Part shown: positions 19,221 through 26,611 of the stretch, in pieces
How the letters are laid out: every line of letters begins with the position of its first letter
How positions within the stretch are numbered: the first letter of the stretch is position 1
NCBI RefSeq assembly: GCF_006517275.1
Contig: NZ_CP041191.1
Location: 1,669,001 to 1,733,000 of the forward strand
Direction: 5' to 3'
From: Labrenzia sp. PHM005
Lineage (GTDB): Bacteria > Pseudomonadota > Alphaproteobacteria > Rhizobiales > Stappiaceae
DNA: 64,000 nucleotides
Program-made: the position numbers and the translations under genes
Notes under the pieces: generated by a model
Database searches by the model: none
What the model was told of the DNA's origin: nothing
What the model saw: the letters and a program-made list of their open reading frames with translations, nothing else

Positions 19221-20525
19221 ATGAAAAATGAACTTGGCGGTGGCTCAATTGCCAACCGCATTTCCCCTCTTCTGGTAGCTGCGGCGTGTTTGCTGGGCGC
19301 CAATGGTCTTTCCATGACCATGATCGCGGTTCGCGGCCGGGCTGAAGGCCTGTCAGATGGCGGCATTGGACTGCTCGGGTCGGCCTATTATGCGGGGATG
19401 GTCGTTGGTGTTCTCTTGACGCCATGGCTGGTGGCGCGCGCCGGTCATATCCGGGTTTTTGCAGCCTTTGCGTCAATAAGTGCAATTTCCGTTCTCGCGA
19501 TTGCATTCTTGCCGCCAGGCTGGAGCTGGATGGTTACGCGGCTTGTTAGTGGTGCTGCCTTCTGCGGCACAGCCATGGTTCTGGAAAGCTGGCTCAATTC
19601 GATTGCATCCAACAGCACCAGAGGGCGGATATTGTCCGTTTATAGGATTGTAGACTTGGGGGCTGCTATGGGCGGCCAGTTTATCCTGCCCGTATTCGGT
19701 GCCTCAGGTTCGGACATTTTGATGGTTCTGGCGGTTCTGTTCTGCTTTGCGCTTGTGCCAATTTCGCTATCGCGAAGCGACAATCCGCAAGCGCCGAGCG
19801 GTAAAATCGTCAATCCCTTGCTCTTGTGGCGGGTGTCGCCTGTCGTGATGGTCGGCGTTCTGACAATCGGGCTTACCAATGGCGCATTCCGTATGGTCGG
19901 GCCGATTTACGCGGAGACGATTGGGCTTGGGCTCGAGCTGGTTGCGGCTTTTATCGCAATCTGGGTGTTCGCCGGGGCCGTGTTTCAATATCCCGCCGGA
20001 TGGATCTCGGACCGGATCGACCGCCGGATCATTCTGACAATTTTCACTGCGGCAGCCGGCTTGGCATGTCTGTTCATCTCCAGATCGATGACGGATACTG
20101 AACTTTTTATCGGTGTCTTTCTGTTCGGCGGGTTTGCTTTGCCGCTCTACTCCTTGCTTGCAGCCCATGCGAACGACCATGCAGAACCAGGCCAGTTTAT
20201 TGACGTCGCGGCCGGATTGACCCTGGCTTATGGAATTGGGGCCGTATTCGGCCCTGTCATCGCATCGATGCTTATGGAAGTTTTTGGGCCTGGTGCCTTT
20301 TTCGTCTACACCGCCACATTGCATTTAGCGCTGGTGGTTTTCATTATCTTCCGTATGTCGAGCCGGTCGGCTGTTCCGGTCGATCAGCGCAGACGGTTTG
20401 TCTGGCTCCTGCGCAATTCGCCAGTGATCTTCCGCTTGGCTGGCGGTGCTAAAAATACGGACCCAACAGGGCTTGCAAGCGGGCGCGTTTCTGAAGAAGA
20501 AGCAGCAGATGAAAAAAGAGGCTGA
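19221..20525 (+). CDS. Major facilitator superfamily transporter, YcaD-like
   Basis: Protein of 434 residues with about 12 transmembrane helices. The loop between helices 2 and 3 (GMVVGVLLTPWLVARAGHIRVF) and the matching loop in the second half (FQYPAGWISDRIDRRIILTI) carry the MFS signature. Closest in appearance to the YcaD-like subgroup of uncharacterised exporters. The C-terminal tail (about residues 385-434) is hydrophilic and charged. Substrate unknown. Confidence 0.9.
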   Translation: MKNELGGGSIANRISPLLVAAACLLGANGLSMTMIAVRGRAEGLSDGGIGLLGSAYYAGMVVGVLLTPWLVARAGHIRVFAAFASISAISVLAIAFLPPGWSWMVTRLVSGAAFCGTAMVLESWLNSIASNSTRGRILSVYRIVDLGAAMGGQFILPVFGASGSDILMVLAVLFCFALVPISLSRSDNPQAPSGKIVNPLLLWRVSPVVMVGVLTIGLTNGAFRMVGPIYAETIGLGLELVAAFIAIWVFAGAVFQYPAGWISDRIDRRIILTIFTAAAGLACLFISRSMTDTELFIGVFLFGGFALPLYSLLAAHANDHAEPGQFIDVAAGLTLAYGIGAVFGPVIASMLMEVFGPGAFFVYTATLHLALVVFIIFRMSSRSAVPVDQRRRFVWLLRNSPVIFRLAGGAKNTDPTGLASGRVSEEEAADEKRG

Positions 20526-20593
20526 AGCTGGGAATTAAATTGCTGTTGAAGACTCGCGCAGCCCGGCATTCATGGCTATAGTCCGCGCCGTTT

Positions 20594-20619
20594 GCCCCGG
20601 AACCATGTCCGGGGCTTGT
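20594..20619 (+). terminator. Probable terminator between the MFS gene and purA
   Basis: Perfect 8-bp stem GCCCCGGA/TCCGGGGC with loop ACCATG, followed by TTGTTGT, a weak T-run. Confidence 0.6.
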
Positions 20620-20671
20620 TGTGTTGGTGCGGTTGAGCATCACGAACCTGCTTTAGGAGAGCAAAAGCTAG

Positions 20672-21964
20672 ATGGCGAATGTGGTTGTTGTCGGTTCGCA
20701 ATGGGGTGACGAAGGCAAAGGCAAGATTGTCGACTGGTTGTCGGAACAAGCCGATGTCATTGTAAGGTTCCAGGGCGGACACAATGCCGGGCATACACTC
20801 GTCATCGATGGCGTCAGCTACAAGCTCTCCCTGCTTCCGTCCGGTGTTGCGCGCCAGGGCAAGTTGTCGGTGATTGGCAATGGTGTGGTTCTGGACCCGC
20901 ATGCACTGGCAGAAGAAGTTGAACGGCTTGGAGAACAAGGAGTTGTTGTAACTCCGGAGAGCCTCCGGGTCGCTGAAAACGCTACATTGATCCTATCTCT
21001 GCACCGCGAGTTGGACGCGCTGCGCGAAAACTCTAACACCGGTACAAAAATCGGTACGACCAAACGGGGCATCGGCCCGGCGTATGAAGACAAGGTTGGC
21101 CGCCGGGCGATCCGTCTGATGGACCTGAAAAATCTGACCACGCTTCCGGCAAAAATTGACCGCCTGCTGTCGCACCACAATGCGCTCCGCCGTGGTCTTG
21201 GACAAAATGAAGTCGCTGCCGACGTTATCTTCGAAGAGCTGACGAGTGTTGCCGACAAAGTCCTGCCGTATATGGACAAAGTCTGGTATCTGCTGGACGA
21301 ACAGCGCCGCCAGGGTAAGCGGATCCTGTTTGAAGGGGCGCAAGGCGCGCTTCTTGATATCGACCACGGCACCTATCCGTTTGTAACCTCCTCCAATACA
21401 GTCGCCGGACAAGCTGCGACAGGTTGTGGCCTTGGCCCAGGTTCAGTCGATTATGTTCTTGGAATCACCAAGGCTTACACCACACGCGTTGGCGAAGGTC
21501 CTTTCCCGACCGAGCAGGAAAACGAAGTTGGAGAGTTCCTCGGAACCCGTGGTCATGAATTTGGCACGGTGACCGGCCGCCGCCGCCGATGTGGCTGGTT
21601 TGACGCTGTTCTGGTGCGCCAGACCGTCTGCACCTCCGGCATCAATGGTATTGCCTTGACCAAACTCGACGTTTTGGATGGTCTTGAAGAAATCAAGATC
21701 TGCGTTGGATATGAACTGGATGGCGAGCGGATCGACTATCTGCCTGCTTCTCAAGGTGCGCAGGAACGGGTTAAGCCGATTTACGAAACAATGCCGGGTT
21801 GGAAAGAATCCACTGAAGGCGCTCGAACCTGGGGCGAGTTGCCGGCGCAGGCGATCAAATATGTCCGCCACGTTGAAGAATTGATTGGTGCACCGGTCGC
21901 GATACTGTCCACCAGCCCGGAGCGGGATGATACAATTCTTGTGCAGAATCCTTTCCAGGATTGA
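20672..21964 (+). CDS. purA: Adenylosuccinate synthetase PurA
   Basis: Enzyme of 430 residues that joins IMP and aspartate using GTP, the first committed step to AMP. The N-terminal signature [17 protein letters not shown] (residues 8-24) holds the catalytic Asp and the GTP P-loop [16 protein letters not shown], the [14 protein letters not shown] block and [11 protein letters not shown] are further family signatures. Length is normal. It follows a probable terminator and has AGGAG 13-17 bases before the ATG. Confidence 0.98.
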   Translation: MANVVVVGSQWGDEGKGKIVDWLSEQADVIVRFQGGHNAGHTLVIDGVSYKLSLLPSGVARQGKLSVIGNGVVLDPHALAEEVERLGEQGVVVTPESLRVAENATLILSLHRELDALRENSNTGTKIGTTKRGIGPAYEDKVGRRAIRLMDLKNLTTLPAKIDRLLSHHNALRRGLGQNEVAADVIFEELTSVADKVLPYMDKVWYLLDEQRRQGKRILFEGAQGALLDIDHGTYPFVTSSNTVAGQAATGCGLGPGSVDYVLGITKAYTTRVGEGPFPTEQENEVGEFLGTRGHEFGTVTGRRRRCGWFDAVLVRQTVCTSGINGIALTKLDVLDGLEEIKICVGYELDGERIDYLPASQGAQERVKPIYETMPGWKESTEGARTWGELPAQAIKYVRHVEELIGAPVAILSTSPERDDTILVQNPFQD

Positions 21965-22209
21965 GATATTTGCCGTAAACAGAACAATACTGGGAAGTAG
22001 AAATGGGGCGCCGCGATTCGTGGCGCGCCAAACGGAGTTTTGAGTTCCAGTGTTCTGGAACGAAAGTCGTGGTGGAGTATCGATTGCGCGTGCCGCCGGG
22101 CAGGGTGTAAAGAAGGCGGATAACTCTTCTAGAACTTGCTATAAGTCACAGAGTGATCGCAAACCTGAGCCAAGAGACGCAAAAGCGCAGTTGGCCAGTA
22201 GGCAGGAAG

Positions 22210-23991
22210 ATGGCTGATTATTATTCGATATTAAAGAAAACGATCGCGTCCTTGCCCGAAAGCAACGGGGCCGCCCGCCGGAGTGTTTATAGCCGCGCGC
22301 GCAATGCCATCGTCAATCAGCTAAAAGCCTATGAACCGCCCCTGTCGCCTTCGGAAATCACAGCCGAACAGCTCCGCCTGGAAGAAGCGATCCGTAAGGT
22401 GGAAGCGGAAGCTGCCCGGGCGAGCTTAGGACTGGAACCACCTCCATCAGCAGCTCCTGCAACTCCGGCTGCGCCTGCTACCCCGTCTTCTGAACCACTG
22501 GCTGTTAGTGCATCTGCATCGGTATCTGAACCATCGGTTCCTGTGTCCGCACCAACAGAACCGGCTGTTGTTGCACATGAGCCTGCCGGCATTCAGGCTG
22601 AGGCACCGGTCAGTCCTCCGGTTCAGGCGCCGGTGGCCGACGTACCTGCGACTTCAGCCGAAGTGCCCGCCGCGACAGCTGCAGACGCCAGTGTTGCTGA
22701 AGCAGCTCCGGTTTCATCTGCTTTTGCTGCACCTGAAGATTTAGAGCCTCCACAGCATCAGTCCGCGGTTGAGGAAACTGCGCCGGAGCCTGAGAGCTCT
22801 GCGCTGTTTGAGGATGAAGATGCTGCTCTGGAAACCGCAACCGCCGGTCTTACTGAGCCGGGCATGGATGCTCGGAAAAGCCGCGTAAAACTGTCGGCAT
22901 CTGAGGCGCTGCAGGGCGGTGAAGGCAAAAGCCGGCTCGTTCCAATTGCCGCAGCTGCGGCTGCCGTAATCCTCATTCTTGGCGGTGCAGCCTATTTTCT
23001 GCTGCCTGGCCCTTCAGGCGATACTTCAACCGAAACAGCGGTATCTGAGCCGAAGGAACAGCAAACTGCTGTTGTCACCGACACGACACCTGAGCCGGAA
23101 AAACCTGAAGTACCGGCGGTTCAACCAGTCGACGAGACACCTGCTCCGCAAGACGATGCTGATGCCGGTAAAAACACCGACCGTTTGCTGAATGAAAACG
23201 AAGATGATTTTGTAGCATCGGACGCGCGCAGCGTAACCACTACGACGATCAACCCGCAACCGGCTGCCCCAGTAACGCCGAGCCAGCCGTCAATCGTCAC
23301 AAATGTGGAGAGCTCACCTTCTGCAGAACAGCCGGCATCAGAAAGCGGGCCCGTCGCTGGCGTTGGCGATCCAGTGCCGCAGGACAGCCTGGCGGCAGTC
23401 ACGCCGCCGCAAGTTGCGCAGCAACCATCCGCTGAGGCTGCCGACACGGGCGCGCAGCGGTCAATTCTCTATGAAGAAGGTGCGGACGCCAGCGCAGCTG
23501 GCACGGCGGCACAAGGCGCCGTCATTTGGACACTGGGCGAGGAAACAGGTCTGGGTGGCCAAGCACAGTCGGTTCTGAGCGCCTCTGTTGAAATTCCGGA
23601 GCGGGACGTGAAAGTCGATATCCGGATTAAGCCGAACGATGATACGTCGCTGCCAGCGAGTCACTTGGTCGAGATCAAATATGAGTTCCCGGAGAACTTT
23701 TCCGCCGGCGATATCGTCAATGTGCCAGGCCTAGTCATGAAGCCGACCGAAGAAGCGCGGGGTGATGCGTTGATCGGCGCCTCTGTAAAGGTGTCTCCGG
23801 GTTTCTTCTGGATCGCCTTGTCAAGTCTGCCGAATGAGCAGCAGCGGAACTTGGCGCTCCTGCGGGAACGCGGCTGGATTGATATCCCGATGCTTTATGA
23901 GAACGGCAAGAGGGGTATCTTGACCCTCGAAAAAGGAACCGCTGGTGCGGACGCCGTAGAAAAAGCCGTCGCTGCCTGGCAAGCTGGCTAA
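22210..23991 (+). CDS. Hypothetical membrane-anchored Pro/Ala/Glu-rich protein
   Basis: Protein of 593 residues; I do not recognise a named family, but related proteins occur downstream of purA in Hyphomicrobiales as far as I recall. ATG 22210 is chosen because AGGAAG precedes it. Residues 1-75 form a conserved-looking helical domain (MADYYSILKKTIASLPESNGAARRSVYSRAR). Residues about 75-235 are low-complexity and rich in Pro, Ala and Glu. A single transmembrane helix (about 238-258, PIAAAAAAVILILGGAAYFLL) leads to a second disordered stretch. A C-terminal beta-rich domain of about 160 residues (from ILYEEGADASA) looks periplasmic. Possibly envelope-spanning; function unknown. Confidence 0.8.
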   Translation: MADYYSILKKTIASLPESNGAARRSVYSRARNAIVNQLKAYEPPLSPSEITAEQLRLEEAIRKVEAEAARASLGLEPPPSAAPATPAAPATPSSEPLAVSASASVSEPSVPVSAPTEPAVVAHEPAGIQAEAPVSPPVQAPVADVPATSAEVPAATAADASVAEAAPVSSAFAAPEDLEPPQHQSAVEETAPEPESSALFEDEDAALETATAGLTEPGMDARKSRVKLSASEALQGGEGKSRLVPIAAAAAAVILILGGAAYFLLPGPSGDTSTETAVSEPKEQQTAVVTDTTPEPEKPEVPAVQPVDETPAPQDDADAGKNTDRLLNENEDDFVASDARSVTTTTINPQPAAPVTPSQPSIVTNVESSPSAEQPASESGPVAGVGDPVPQDSLAAVTPPQVAQQPSAEAADTGAQRSILYEEGADASAAGTAAQGAVIWTLGEETGLGGQAQSVLSASVEIPERDVKVDIRIKPNDDTSLPASHLVEIKYEFPENFSAGDIVNVPGLVMKPTEEARGDALIGASVKVSPGFFWIALSSLPNEQQRNLALLRERGWIDIPMLYENGKRGILTLEKGTAGADAVEKAVAAWQAG

Positions 23992-24060
23992 TCCAGCCAG
24001 ACGAGTATCTGTGATGCGAGCGCGAAGAGATGGGCTTGCATTTTGATGAAGAGCGGGGCA

Positions 24061-24160
24061 TTGTCCCGCTTGGTCCGAGGGGTGTTCCGGAAACCGGAAC
24101 TGAGATGGCTTCTTGCCGAACCCTTAGAACCTGATCCGGGTCATGCCGGCGAAGGGACGG
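24061..24160 (+). ncRNA. TPP riboswitch (THI element)
   Basis: All core blocks of the thiamine pyrophosphate aptamer are present in order: P1 strand GTCCC (24063-24067), GAGGGGTG (24078-24085), CTGAGA (24100-24105), ACCC, GAACCTGATC, the GGGTCATGCCGGCGAAGGGA block, and the closing GGGAC (24154-24158). The P3 stem TTCCGG/CCGGAA is near-perfect. It controls the downstream leader ORF and thiamine-type ABC genes, so these are expected to be repressed when TPP is plentiful. Confidence 0.95.
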
Positions 24161-24178
24161 AAACCTTAGCCTCTTCCC

Positions 24179-24223
24179 GGATCTCCAATGTCATTTTCGG
24201 TATGCGCCGAAGACGGGAGATCC
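24179..24223 (+). promoter_or_regulatory. Expression platform sequestering a Shine-Dalgarno sequence
   Basis: GGATCTCC (24179-24186) is perfectly complementary to GGAGATCC (24216-24223), which contains the GGGAG ribosome-binding site for the ATG at 24226. An inner hairpin (TTCGG/CCGAA, 24196-24211) helps close the loop. There is no T-run, so the riboswitch probably acts on translation start. Confidence 0.7.
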
Positions 24224-24225
24224 AT

Positions 24226-24333
24226 ATGTTTGCTTGTGCGCTTAAGCGCAAGTCGTGGGCCATGAATATGGCCTATGAACGCGATTATGAACGATGCCAT
24301 CAATGCCTCCCTCGTTGCGGAGACGCATTGTGA
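24226..24333 (+). CDS. Possible 35-residue leader peptide under TPP riboswitch control
   Basis: A 35-codon ORF that begins eight bases after GGGAG. Its stop TGA (24331-24333) overlaps the GTG start (24330) of the permease gene, the classic coupling overlap. The peptide is basic and Cys-rich near the end (CHQCLPRC). It contains two internal palindromes (GCGCTTAAGCGC and GGCCAT/ATGGCC) that could shield the permease site until ribosomes pass. No homologue is known to me; it might be only a translated leader with no peptide function, or a remnant of a lost gene. Confidence 0.45.
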   Translation: MFACALKRKSWAMNMAYERDYERCHQCLPRCGDAL

Positions 24334-25082
24334 CAGTCGTGCATTTTCTCTTGAAACGGTGTGCCGGGCTGGCTGTCGCAGTTCTTATTTGGGCTGGACT
24401 TGTTCATCTGTTTGAAATTCCGCCCTTCATGCTGCCGAGCCCGGAACGGGTATTCTATGTGTTTCAAAACCAAGGTGCATTTCTGCTGCATCATGCAGGC
24501 ATCACCTTTTCTGAAACTCTGCTTGGCTTTGTGTTTGGTGTTAGTGCCGGGTGCCTGCTGGCAGTCACGATCTGGCTGTTTCCCCTGGCAAAACGCGCAG
24601 TTATGCCAACCATCCTGGTCACCCAAGCGCTTCCCGTTTTTGCGATCGCGCCGATCTTGGTGCTTTGGTTGGGATTTGGCCTTGCTTCCAAAATTGTGAT
24701 GGCCGTGCTCGTTATCTTCTTTGCTGTGACGTCAACCTTCTATGATGGATTGCGGCGCCTGGACCCTGGATTGGCCGACCTTAGCCGCCTTTATCGCATT
24801 TCAAGGCTGCGAGAACTCTGGGTTTTCCGGTTGCCTTCGGCCTTGCCATCGCTTGCATCCGGACTGCGTATTGCTGCCGTATTTGCCCCGATAGGCGCAA
24901 TTGTCGGCGAGTGGGTCGGCGCCAAAGGCGGCCTTGCCTTCATCATGCTTCAGAGCAACGCGCGCATGCAGACTGATGTCATGTTTGCGGCCCTGATCCT
25001 GCTCGCTTTGATGGTGCTGACCTTACGGTTCGCCGTGGACCACTTCACACGTTTTCTTGTTCCCTGGCAGGTCGAAGACTGA
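24330..25082 (+). CDS. Thiamine-precursor ABC transporter permease, ThiX-like
   Basis: Inner-membrane permease of 250 residues, BPD transporter family (SsuC/TauC/ThiX type). GTG 24330 is chosen over ATG 24294 because GGAG (24319-24322) lies seven bases before it and because it overlaps the leader stop codon. Six hydrophobic segments are visible, and the EAA-like cytoplasmic loop is near residue 150-170 (LSRLYRISRLRELWVFRLPSALPSLASG). The TPP riboswitch and the downstream NMT1-type binding protein indicate import of a thiamine precursor such as formyl-aminopyrimidine (HMP branch). No ATPase gene is adjacent. Confidence 0.88.
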   Translation: MTVVHFLLKRCAGLAVAVLIWAGLVHLFEIPPFMLPSPERVFYVFQNQGAFLLHHAGITFSETLLGFVFGVSAGCLLAVTIWLFPLAKRAVMPTILVTQALPVFAIAPILVLWLGFGLASKIVMAVLVIFFAVTSTFYDGLRRLDPGLADLSRLYRISRLRELWVFRLPSALPSLASGLRIAAVFAPIGAIVGEWVGAKGGLAFIMLQSNARMQTDVMFAALILLALMVLTLRFAVDHFTRFLVPWQVED

Positions 25083-25105
25083 TCTGCTGTTCCTTGGAGG
25101 ATTGA

Positions 25106-26047
25106 ATGAAAAAAACACTGCTCTCAGTTGTTTTCGCCGCTGGGCTTCTGGCGTCGGCACAAGCCCAAGCCGCTGATAAACTAGTGGTATTGATGGATTG
25201 GTTCACCAACCCGGATCATGCTCCAGTCATCACGGCGCAGACCAAGGGCTTCTTTGAAGCCGAAGGTCTGGAAGTTGAACTGATTGAGCCGGCTGATCCT
25301 GCAATGCCGCCAAAGCTGGTTGCCGCCGGGCAGGGAGACATCGCGATCTCCTATCAGCCGACCTTGCATGCGCAGATCGAAGAGGGCCTGCCGTTGAAGC
25401 GGATCGGGACACTGGTTGAAACCCCGCTGAACTCTTTGATTGTTCTGAAAGACGGTCCGATCAAGGAGCTGAAAGACCTGAAGGGCAAAAAGATCGGCTT
25501 TTCTGTGTCCGGTTTTGAAGATGCCATGCTCGGTCAGATGTTGCGCTCTGTTGATCTGACGGTTGAGGACGTTGAACTGATCAACGTCAATTTTGCACTG
25601 TCACCCTCTCTGATGTCCGGTCAGGTTGATGCTGTCATCGGTGCATACCGGAACTTTGAGCTCACTCAGATTGAAATCGAGGGCAAGGAAGGCAAGGCAT
25701 TCTATCCGGAAGAAAACGGTGTGCCGATCTTTGATGAGCTGATCTATGTGGTTCATAAGGACAAGACGGACGATCCGCGGTTTGAAAAATTCATGGCTGC
25801 CGTCGAAGCTGCGACCATCTATCTGACAAACCATCCGGACGAAGCCTGGAACGCGTTCATTGAAGCTTATCCGAACCTCAATGATGAACTGAACAAACGG
25901 GCCTGGGCCGATACCCTTCCGCGCTTTGCAAAACGCCCGTCTGCTCTGGATGCCGGCCGGTATCAGCGGTTTGCCGAGTTCATGGCGGAAAACAATCTGA
26001 TTTCCAAGGTGGTTCCAGTCGAAAGCTACGCGGTCGAAATCCGCTAA
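25106..26047 (+). CDS. Thiamine-precursor ABC transporter substrate-binding protein, ThiY/NMT1-like
   Basis: Periplasmic protein of 313 residues with a signal peptide (cleavage near AQAQA before ADKLVV). The NMT1/THI5-like fold is marked by LMDWFTNPDHAPVITAQTKGFF, LVAAGQGDIAISYQPTL and FVKLIGFSVSGFED-type segments (here KKIGFSVSGFEDAML). Relatives bind N-formyl-4-amino-5-aminomethyl-2-methylpyrimidine for thiamine salvage, which fits the upstream TPP riboswitch; the exact ligand is inferred. The gene starts 23 bases after the permease with TGGAGG upstream, in the same operon. Confidence 0.9.
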   Translation: MKKTLLSVVFAAGLLASAQAQAADKLVVLMDWFTNPDHAPVITAQTKGFFEAEGLEVELIEPADPAMPPKLVAAGQGDIAISYQPTLHAQIEEGLPLKRIGTLVETPLNSLIVLKDGPIKELKDLKGKKIGFSVSGFEDAMLGQMLRSVDLTVEDVELINVNFALSPSLMSGQVDAVIGAYRNFELTQIEIEGKEGKAFYPEENGVPIFDELIYVVHKDKTDDPRFEKFMAAVEAATIYLTNHPDEAWNAFIEAYPNLNDELNKRAWADTLPRFAKRPSALDAGRYQRFAEFMAENNLISKVVPVESYAVEIR

Positions 26048-26061
26048 GGCTGAACAATATC

Positions 26062-26096
26062 GTGGCAGCGCTTGGAAACTTCCGTGCTGCCACTTT
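26062..26096 (+). terminator. Terminator after the thiamine transporter genes
   Basis: Ten-bp stem GTGGCAGCGC/GTGCTGCCAC (26062-26071 with 26084-26093, one G-U pair) with an inner GGA/TCC pairing, then TTT. The T-run is short. Confidence 0.6.
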
Positions 26097-26611
26097 GATG
26101 TCAATAAATGAGAAGCTAAGGCCTTCTAATCTTAGACAAATACGCCAGCGATGGCCTGCCGGTGTCCACACGGCCTAGGTGAGCCCAAATCCAATGCGAT
26201 AACCAATGAACCGGGCGAGGGCGACCGGTGCTCAGGATGTTTTTCTCTGATCACGGGAACGTGAGTTCCGTGACTATTGTTAAAATTGCAATTGGAATCC
26301 TGTGAAGTTTTCACGTATTTCGATTGTTGTTATTTCTAGCTTAAAACGCAGAAAAAAATCGCATTCCATTACGTCATCTGTCCCGTAAACTTCTGATTTA
26401 TATGTTTTAATTCACAATATTTACAGTGGGTGGCTCTCAAAAAAATCATTTTAACAAATGACTGTATCGGGGAAATTTTTTTGCAGATTCTCCATCAATT
26501 TGAATCGAATTTCAGAAATGAGTCTTTCACGAAAAAATTCTTCTATCTTTCTAAGTGAATTCCCCTAATATTGAATCATATTCATCTAAAATTGAAGTTT
26601 TGGGGGAAGCT
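26097..26611 (+). other. AT-rich intergenic leader of the surface-protein gene
   Basis: About 515 bases with no credible gene and markedly higher AT content than the neighbours, with many A- and T-runs in 26320-26600. A near-palindrome TCACGG...CCGTGA at 26251-26273 (inner GAAC/GTTC, one bulged G) could be an operator. The surface-protein start at 26612 has GGGGGAAG just upstream. I see no confident promoter hexamers. Confidence 0.5.

Noticed and set aside
22003..22110. 35-codon ORF between purA and the next gene
   Set aside because: GGGAAG lies upstream, but there is no conserved pattern or overlap with a neighbour, and the region also contains a simple hairpin (22044-22061). Kept only as a possibility.
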